Assembly (NCBI GenBank): GCA_945900965.1
Contig: CAMDKM010000029.1
Span: 1-41,644, forward strand
DNA length: 41,644 nucleotides
Direction: 5' to 3'
Origin: Bordetella parapertussis
GTDB taxonomy: Bacteria; Pseudomonadota; Gammaproteobacteria; Burkholderiales; JACQAP01
The position numbers and the translations under genes were made by a program. Below the pieces are notes generated by a model that was not told where the DNA came from, searched no databases, and saw only the letters and a list, made by a program, of their open reading frames with translations. Below, one piece after another: positions 36,453 through 41,644 of this stretch (within the stretch, counting starts at the first letter, position 1; the number at the start of each line of letters is the position of its first letter).

Positions 36453-37697
36453 ATGGCATTGAGCGGAAGAAAAGAAAACAAGAACCTGATCGTGGGTCTC
36501 GATATCGGCACTTCCAAGATCGCGGCCATCGTGGCGGAAATGAAACCCGAAGGCGGGTTCGAAATTATCGGTATGGGCAGTTCGCCTTCGCGCGGATTGA
36601 AAAAGGGTGTGGTGGTCAATATCGAATCGACGGTCAACGCCATCCAGCGCGCACTCGAAGAAGCCGAACTGATGGCTGACTGCAAGATTCGGGAAGTGTG
36701 GACTGGTATTGCAGGAAGTCACATTCGCAGTTTCAATTCCCACGGCATGGTGGCGATCAAGGACAGGGAGGTGACCCAGCACGATATCGATCGGGTTGTC
36801 GAGACTGCCAAGGCGATTCCGATTCCGACCGATCAGCAGCTTCTGCATGTACTGAATCAGGAGTTCGTGATCGACGGTCAGGAGGACGTGCGCGAACCGC
36901 TGGGAATGAGCGGGGTGAGGCTGGAAGTCAAAGTACACATCGTGACCGGGGCGGTGTCCGCGGCGCAGAACATCATGAAATGCGTGCGGCGCTGCGGACT
37001 GGAGGTCAATGACCTTATTTTGCAGCCATTGGCCTCGGCCATCGCCGTGTTATCCGAGGATGAAAAAGATCTCGGGGTGTGCCTGGTGGACATCGGCGGC
37101 GGCACTTCCGATATCGCGGTTTTCACTCAGGGGTCGATACGGCATACGGCGGTGATTCCCATTGCTGGCGACCAGATCACCAACGATATTGCGATGGCGC
37201 TGCGCACCCCGACCAAAGAAGCGGAAGAAATCAAGCGCCGCTACGGTTGCGCGCTCCGAGAACTCGCCGACCAGCAGGAAACGATCGAAGTGCCGGGCGT
37301 TGGAGAGCGTGGCGCAAAAACAATGTCGCGTCAAACACTGGCCGAGGTGATCGAGCCGCGAGTCGAGGAATTGTATTCCCTGGTGCAGGCCGAGCTGCGC
37401 CGCAGCGGATTCGAAGAGCTGCTCTCTTCGGGAATCGTGATCACCGGAGGAAGCGCATCGATGCAGGGAATGATCGAGTTGGGAGAAGAGGTTTTTCACA
37501 TGCCAGTGCGGCTGGGGCTGCCCACTTATTCCGCAGGATTGTCGGAAGTTATTCGCAATCCGCGTTATTCCACAGGAGTCGGTCTGCTGATCGCGGGGCT
37601 GAATCAGCATCAGCGCCTGCAGATCGAAAAATTGCAGGCAGGTTCGTTCAAGCAGGTGTTCGGACGCGTGAAGAAATGGTTCGAGACCAATTTTTAG
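36453..37697 (+). CDS. ftsA: Cell division protein FtsA
   Basis: This actin-like ATPase tethers FtsZ to the membrane. It has 414 aa. Phosphate and ATP motifs are VGLDIGTSKIAAIVAEM at the N-terminus and VDIGGGTSDIAVFTQG in the centre, with GIVITGGSASMQGM later. The C-terminus ends GRVKKWFETNF, which forms the amphipathic membrane-targeting helix. The gene lies between ftsQ (15-bp gap) and ftsZ (59-bp gap). Confidence 0.96.
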   Translation: MALSGRKENKNLIVGLDIGTSKIAAIVAEMKPEGGFEIIGMGSSPSRGLKKGVVVNIESTVNAIQRALEEAELMADCKIREVWTGIAGSHIRSFNSHGMVAIKDREVTQHDIDRVVETAKAIPIPTDQQLLHVLNQEFVIDGQEDVREPLGMSGVRLEVKVHIVTGAVSAAQNIMKCVRRCGLEVNDLILQPLASAIAVLSEDEKDLGVCLVDIGGGTSDIAVFTQGSIRHTAVIPIAGDQITNDIAMALRTPTKEAEEIKRRYGCALRELADQQETIEVPGVGERGAKTMSRQTLAEVIEPRVEELYSLVQAELRRSGFEELLSSGIVITGGSASMQGMIELGEEVFHMPVRLGLPTYSAGLSEVIRNPRYSTGVGLLIAGLNQHQRLQIEKLQAGSFKQVFGRVKKWFETNF

Positions 37698-37756
37698 CTG
37701 AAGAAAGAAGTTCCGTTTTGTTACGTTTTATAACCATCCACTGAGGAGACACGTTT

Positions 37757-38905
37757 ATGTTTGAAATCGTCGATACACAATCGCAGGAAGCCGTCATCAA
37801 AGTCATCGGAGTCGGCGGTTGCGGCGGCAATGCCGTGGACCATATGATCAACGAGGGCGTGGATGGCGTCGAGTTCATCTGCATCAACACCGACTCGCAG
37901 GCGCTCAAACGCAACAAGGCCAAAACGCTGCTTCAGCTTGGGCCAAACGTGACCAAGGGACTGGGGGCGGGGGCCAATCCAGAAATCGGCCGTAACGCCG
38001 CCGTCGAGGATCGCGAGCGCGTCATTGAGCTGATCGAAGGCGCGGACATGTTGTTTCTTACCGCGGGGATGGGCGGCGGCACCGGCACGGGTGCGGCACC
38101 GATAGTGGCCGAGGCGGCGCGCGAACTGGGCATCCTGACCGTTGCCGTGGTGACCAAGCCCTTCGCCTTCGAAGGCAAACGTCAGAAAATTGCGCAACAA
38201 GGATTGGACGAATTGGCGCGTCATGTGGACTCGCTGATTGTCATTCCCAATGACAAGCTGATGCAGGTGCTGGGCGACGACGTGTCCATGCTTGATGCTT
38301 TCAAGGCGGCCAACTCGGTGTTGCACGGCGCGGTAGCGGGCATTGCCGAAGTTATCAAGTGTCCGGGTCTTGTCAATGTGGACTTCGCCGACGTGCGAAC
38401 CGTCATGTCCGAGATGGGAATGGCCATGATGGGATCTGCGGTTGCGGTAGGGCCAGATCGTGCGCATGCGGCCGCCGAACAGGCTGTGGCAAGCCCCTTG
38501 CTCGAAGACGTCAATCTTTCCGGCGCTCGAGGCGTGCTGGTGAATATTACCGCCAGTTCCAGCCTGAAGATGAAAGAAGTCCACGAAGTCATGAACACCA
38601 TCAAGGGATTTACCGCCGAAGACGCAACCGTGATTATTGGAACGGTTATTGAAGAGTCCATGGAGGATCGTCTGCGCGTCACCATGGTTGCGACCGGTTT
38701 GGGCGCCGTGGGCGGCCGCCAGCAAAAGCCCTTGATGATGGTGAAAACCGGAACTGATCCATCGCCGCTGCAGGTCAATTACGGCGATCTCGAAACACCT
38801 GCCGTCATGCGCAGGCGGTCACGGGATGCGGCTGTCGAAGCGATGAAACAATCGGGGGTCGAGATGCTCGATATCCCGGCATTTTTGCGTAAACAGGCGG
38901 ACTAA
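37757..38905 (+). CDS. ftsZ: Cell division protein FtsZ
   Basis: This tubulin-like GTPase forms the Z ring. It has 382 aa. The nucleotide-binding start IKVIGVGGCGGNAVDHMI is followed by the tubulin signature GGGTGTG at residues 106-112, and FAFEGKRQKIA is conserved after it. The disordered linker is short, and the C-terminal binding peptide LDIPAFLRKQAD (371-382) that docks FtsA and ZipA is intact. A GAGGAG ribosome site lies 8 bases before the ATG. It is the last gene of the tightly packed dcw block. A hairpin is found in the 153-bp gap after it. Confidence 0.97.
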   Translation: MFEIVDTQSQEAVIKVIGVGGCGGNAVDHMINEGVDGVEFICINTDSQALKRNKAKTLLQLGPNVTKGLGAGANPEIGRNAAVEDRERVIELIEGADMLFLTAGMGGGTGTGAAPIVAEAARELGILTVAVVTKPFAFEGKRQKIAQQGLDELARHVDSLIVIPNDKLMQVLGDDVSMLDAFKAANSVLHGAVAGIAEVIKCPGLVNVDFADVRTVMSEMGMAMMGSAVAVGPDRAHAAAEQAVASPLLEDVNLSGARGVLVNITASSSLKMKEVHEVMNTIKGFTAEDATVIIGTVIEESMEDRLRVTMVATGLGAVGGRQQKPLMMVKTGTDPSPLQVNYGDLETPAVMRRRSRDAAVEAMKQSGVEMLDIPAFLRKQAD

Positions 38906-38927
38906 TGACCAACGCCCCGAGCGCTGT

Positions 38928-38952
38928 TTATATGCTGCAATACAGCATATAA
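38928..38952. promoter_or_regulatory. Perfect hairpin between ftsZ and lpxC
   Basis: TTATATGCTG pairs with CAGCATATAA across a 5-nt loop (10 bp stem, A/T-rich). There is no T run after it, so it is not a standard terminator. It lies 22 bp past the ftsZ stop and 106 bp before the lpxC start, and could be an operator, RNA-processing site or stability hairpin. Confidence 0.5.
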
Positions 38953-39058
38953 TGAGTCGCGTGTGGTATGGATGTCTGGCCTATGTTAGCCTAATCAGTC
39001 AGTTAATCTACTTTCGGTGCGGTGGCCACGTTTCGTGCGCCGCCGTCACCCAGGAAAA

Positions 39059-39970
39059 ATGATCAAACAATGTACGCTTAAGAATTTGGTCAGAGCAACC
39101 GGGGTTGGGTTGCATACGGGCGAGAAGGTTTATTTGACTTTGCGACCGGCCGCCCCAAATTCCGGAATTGTTTTTCGACGGGTGGACCTTACACCGGTGG
39201 TCGAAATCAAAGCCGGCCCCTACGCGGTGGGTGACACGCGGTTGTCGTCATGCCTCGAGCATAACGGAACTCGCGTGCAGACCGTGGAGCACCTCATGTC
39301 GGCGCTGGCCGGACTGGGTATTGACAACGCGTATGTCGATCTGAGCGCCGGCGAGGTGCCGATCATGGATGGCTCGGCGTCCCCGTTCGTATTTCTGCTG
39401 CAATCGGCGGGTATTGAGGAGCAGCCCGTCGCAAAAAAGTTCATCCGCATCAGAAAAATGGTGGAAGTGCTGCAGGGTGACAAGTGGGTCAGATTTGAAC
39501 CTTACGCGGGCTTCAAGGTGGATTTCAGTATCGACTTCCGCCATCCGGTTTTTGCCAATGCCAACAAGAGGGTCGTTGTCGATTTCGAGTCCACTTCCTA
39601 CGTCAAGGAAGTCAGCAGGGCACGGACCTTCGGTTTCATGCAGGACGTGGAAAACATGCGCGCGCAAGGCTTGGCATTGGGGGGTAGTCTGGACAATGCC
39701 ATCGTTATGGACGAATTTCGTGTGCTTAACGCAGAAGGTTTGCGCTACGAAGACGAGTTCGTCAAACACAAGGCGCTTGATGCCATCGGCGACCTATACC
39801 TGCTCGGGCACCCGGTTATTGGCGCCTACTCCGCATATAAGTCCGGTCATGCCCTCAACAACGGCTTATTGCGCCGACTCCTGGAAGACGCTTCGGCCTG
39901 GGAATTCGTCAGCTTCCTGAAGACCGAGGACGCCCCAGCCTTCCTCAAATTGCAGCTTCAGGCGGCCTGA
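39059..39970 (+). CDS. lpxC: UDP-3-O-acyl-N-acetylglucosamine deacetylase
   Basis: This zinc enzyme performs the committed step of lipid A synthesis. It has 303 aa. Zinc and catalytic residues are visible: H78 in [15 protein letters not shown]237 and D241 in [12 protein letters not shown], and H264 in [11 protein letters not shown], one position lower than in E. coli numbering. The start is the ATG after AGGAAAA. The frame upstream of it is not used. It follows ftsZ on the same strand, a common proteobacterial layout, with 153 bp of possible regulatory DNA between them. Confidence 0.96.
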   Translation: MIKQCTLKNLVRATGVGLHTGEKVYLTLRPAAPNSGIVFRRVDLTPVVEIKAGPYAVGDTRLSSCLEHNGTRVQTVEHLMSALAGLGIDNAYVDLSAGEVPIMDGSASPFVFLLQSAGIEEQPVAKKFIRIRKMVEVLQGDKWVRFEPYAGFKVDFSIDFRHPVFANANKRVVVDFESTSYVKEVSRARTFGFMQDVENMRAQGLALGGSLDNAIVMDEFRVLNAEGLRYEDEFVKHKALDAIGDLYLLGHPVIGAYSAYKSGHALNNGLLRRLLEDASAWEFVSFLKTEDAPAFLKLQLQAA

Positions 39971-40024
39971 GTCGGGCCGGCATTGAGTTCGCGGCTTCGG
40001 CCTGGCATTTAAGTTGCGTTCTGC

Positions 40025-40210
40025 ATGGTCATTCTGAGGATTCTCGGTGCCCTCCTGGTTGTGACGTTGGGCGCTTCGTTTCTGGTGTTTGCCATTACCC
40101 GGGACAAGAGATGGTTGCGATTTGCCTGGCAGGTATTCAAGGCGGGCCTGATTATCTGCTTGATCCTAATTACTTTATTTTTTATGGAACGGTTCCTGAT
40201 TGCTGTCTGA
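40025..40210 (+). CDS. Small membrane protein, 61 aa
   Basis: This tiny protein has two predicted transmembrane helices (about residues 4-24, ILRILGALLVVTLGASFLVF, and 41-57) around a basic loop with RDKRWLRFAW. Proteins of this kind are seen downstream of lpxC in several betaproteobacteria, but I do not know a function. The ATG lies 54 bp after the lpxC stop with no obvious Shine-Dalgarno. Its 3' end overlaps the convergent DciA-like gene by 36 bp. Confidence 0.7.
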   Translation: MVILRILGALLVVTLGASFLVFAITRDKRWLRFAWQVFKAGLIICLILITLFFMERFLIAV

Positions 40211-40639
40211 GGAATGAGTGGCCGCTTTATGAAGCTTCTCGATGGCCGTCTTGAGGGGTGAGGGCGGCAAGCTTCTGGCTAGATCGACAAATGCGTTGCG
40301 TGCCTCCTGCCCGAGAGAAAAGTGTTTTTTAGGCAATGGTTTATGAGGGATTGTTACTTGCGCTTGTATGCGAATTCCAGTAACCTCAACTCCCCGCTCA
40401 CGTAATAGCATGGCAAGGCGGGGTGCCAATTGCTTTAACTTGGCGGCCACAGCGCCATTATCGGCGAACAAGTGTAGCTCGCCGGCCCGTTGCGCAGCGA
40501 CCGTAGTGTGGGAAACCAGGGCGGAGGGTAGCAGTTCCGCCAGTAAGTTCTGAAGGAAGAGTAGTCGTTTTGCCTCTCGCGTGAGGGCCTGCAATTCGGG
40601 ATTCGTGTCCAATATTGGACCAATGCGTTCACTGTTCAC
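40175..40639 (-). CDS. dciA: DUF721/DciA-family protein, probable helicase loader
   Basis: This 154-aa protein matches the DUF721 layout, with an N-terminal KH-like region (LLFLQNLLAELLPSALVSHTTVAAQRAGELHLFA, split over residues 27-60) and a less ordered C-terminal part (SLPPSPLKTAIEKLHKAA). DciA-type proteins bind DnaB-type helicases and stand in for DnaC/DnaI loaders. The gene converges on the small membrane protein (36-bp overlap) and diverges from the M23 peptidase gene across 31 bp. This arrangement next to lpxC is common in betaproteobacteria. Confidence 0.8.
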   Translation of the reverse strand: MNSERIGPILDTNPELQALTREAKRLLFLQNLLAELLPSALVSHTTVAAQRAGELHLFADNGAVAAKLKQLAPRLAMLLRERGVEVTGIRIQAQVTIPHKPLPKKHFSLGQEARNAFVDLARSLPPSPLKTAIEKLHKAATHSSDSNQEPFHKK

Positions 40640-40670
40640 GGCGGGCGGCGAAAAGAATTAGGAGGTACGG

Positions 40671-41588
40671 ATGGATATTATTCTGGTTTCCAACAAGTTT
40701 GCGCACGCCCGTAACTTTACGGTAAGTGTGCCGCAAGTGACATTTCTTGCCCTGCTCCTGGGGCTTCTGGTCGTTTCTCTCGCGGTCATCCTGAATTATT
40801 TTTCCTTGCGTCACGCAGTAGCCAGCCAGAGCCCTTATCTGATGTCGCTGCTGGAGGTAGTGCAAGCCGAGCAGACCCGAAAGACCCATTCCTACCTGCG
40901 GGAGAGTCTGAATTCCATGGCGTCCCGGCTGGGCGAAATGCAGGCCAAATTACTAAGATTGGACACTTTGGGCGACCAGTTGACCAAACTCGCCGGCATG
41001 AAACCCGAGGAGTTCATGTTCGATCAGACCCCCGCACGAGGCGGCGCCGTGTCTTCCATTCCCCCGCATGAGTTTTCCATGAGTGAGTTGGCCGACAAGC
41101 TTGATAATCTGTCGGCTCGTGTGGATGACCGAACAGACAAATTGGGTGTCCTCGAATCGATGCTGACGATTTCGCACGCGAAAAAACAATTGCAGCCGAC
41201 ACAATTGCCGGTCAAGGCTGGCTGGTATTCTTCAAATTTCGGCTGGCGAATCGATCCTTTCACCGGTTGGAATGCTTTTCATGAAGGCATGGACTTCATG
41301 GCCTCGGCGGGAGAAGTGATCACTGCCGCGGCGGGTGGCGTAGTGGTGTATGCGGCCCTGCATCCTCAGTATGGTAATATGATTGAGATTGACCACGGCA
41401 ATGGCTTGATTACGCGTTACGCACATGCATCGAAGCTGGTCGCCAAGGTGGGTGATGTTGTTTTGGGTGGGCAGAAAATTGCCGAGGTCGGCAGCACCGG
41501 GCGATCCACGGGAACACACTTGCATTTCGAAGTGCGTCAATGGGGAGCACCGCAGAATCCCGCCCGTTTCCTCCAGGTTCCGGGATGA
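40671..41588 (+). CDS. M23-family (LytM-type) murein peptidase, membrane-anchored
   Basis: This 305-aa protein has an N-terminal transmembrane helix (about residues 18-40), a coiled-coil region (about 60-170) and a C-terminal LytM domain. The zinc ligands appear intact: histidine and aspartate in NAFHEGMDF, and the HLHFEV motif near the end, with HGNGLITRYAHAS between them. It should therefore be an active endopeptidase rather than a degenerate activator such as EnvC or NlpD. An AGGAGG ribosome site lies 6 bases before the ATG. The next gene, outside the window, would be secA if usual betaproteobacterial order holds, which is not shown here. Confidence 0.9.
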   Translation: MDIILVSNKFAHARNFTVSVPQVTFLALLLGLLVVSLAVILNYFSLRHAVASQSPYLMSLLEVVQAEQTRKTHSYLRESLNSMASRLGEMQAKLLRLDTLGDQLTKLAGMKPEEFMFDQTPARGGAVSSIPPHEFSMSELADKLDNLSARVDDRTDKLGVLESMLTISHAKKQLQPTQLPVKAGWYSSNFGWRIDPFTGWNAFHEGMDFMASAGEVITAAAGGVVVYAALHPQYGNMIEIDHGNGLITRYAHASKLVAKVGDVVLGGQKIAEVGSTGRSTGTHLHFEVRQWGAPQNPARFLQVPG

Positions 41589-41614
41589 TTGCCTGACAGA
41601 TTGAATTATTGAAA

Positions 41615-41644
41615 GAGGGGTGGGGGCGTATGCCCCCACCCCTC
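41615..41644 (+). terminator. Hairpin at the right window edge (probable terminator)
   Basis: A perfect 13-bp GC-rich stem (41615-41627 with 41632-41644) closes a GTAT loop, 26 bp past the M23 gene stop. The window ends before a T run can be seen. A strong terminator is the likely reading, but a repeat or riboregulatory stem cannot be excluded. Confidence 0.65.

Overview
The window is about 41.6 kb of roughly 60% GC bacterial chromosome. It most resembles a betaproteobacterium. The division and cell-wall (dcw) cluster runs mraZ-rsmH-ftsL-ftsI-murE-murF-mraY-murD-ftsW-murG-murC-murB-ddl-ftsQ-ftsA-ftsZ and continues into lpxC, a small membrane protein, a DciA-like gene and an M23 peptidase. MurE carries the DNPR meso-diaminopimelate motif, LpxC and DolP show an outer membrane, and a birA-coaX-SPOR string is present. 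A TctC/Bug-type binding protein and two enolase-superfamily enzymes fit a soil or water Burkholderiales-like organism. Species cannot be named from this sequence. Region 1 (1-9.2 kb) is accessory and almost all on the minus strand: a crotonase-fold enzyme, two mandelate racemase/muconate lactonizing enzyme (MR/MLE) proteins, a Bug receptor translationally coupled to one of them, an unrecognised 172-aa protein, a broken SMP-30/gluconolactonase fragment, an outer-membrane protein, and a DsbD/redoxin pair for periplasmic thiol chemistry. It also carries repeat debris. Region 2 (9.3-20.1 kb) is housekeeping: birA-coaX-SPOR on the plus strand; an SbmA/BacA-like ABC exporter and a heptose-1-phosphate adenylyltransferase on the minus strand; the rsmI / LpoA-like / yraN / diaA / dolP block in the same order as E. 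coli yraL-yraP; then pyrC, a predicted beta-barrel protein and an HU gene ending at a strong terminator. Region 3 (20.19-20.56 kb) is the RNase P RNA gene rnpB. It is followed by about 600 bp without a convincing gene, holding an inverted-repeat element and the mraZ promoter with three 10-bp-phased MraZ boxes. Region 4 (21.16-41.6 kb) is the dcw cluster. Nearly every junction is a 1-11 bp overlap, so it is probably one translationally coupled operon that makes UDP-MurNAc-pentapeptide, lipid II and the divisome. LpxC (lipid A) and envelope genes follow. The window ends in a 13-bp perfect hairpin. No phage, complete insertion sequence, CRISPR array or tRNA was seen, and there is no clear wholly new system. 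The best candidates for something undescribed are: a 100-aa reading frame coupled by ATGA overlaps at both ends between ftsL and ftsI; paired inverted arrays of a 9-nt CACNGAGAA-like unit at two loci; a 22-bp inverted-repeat element behind rnpB; start codons of divergent rsmI and the LpoA-like gene only 3 bp apart; and a possible 25-codon leader frame overlapping the pyrC start.
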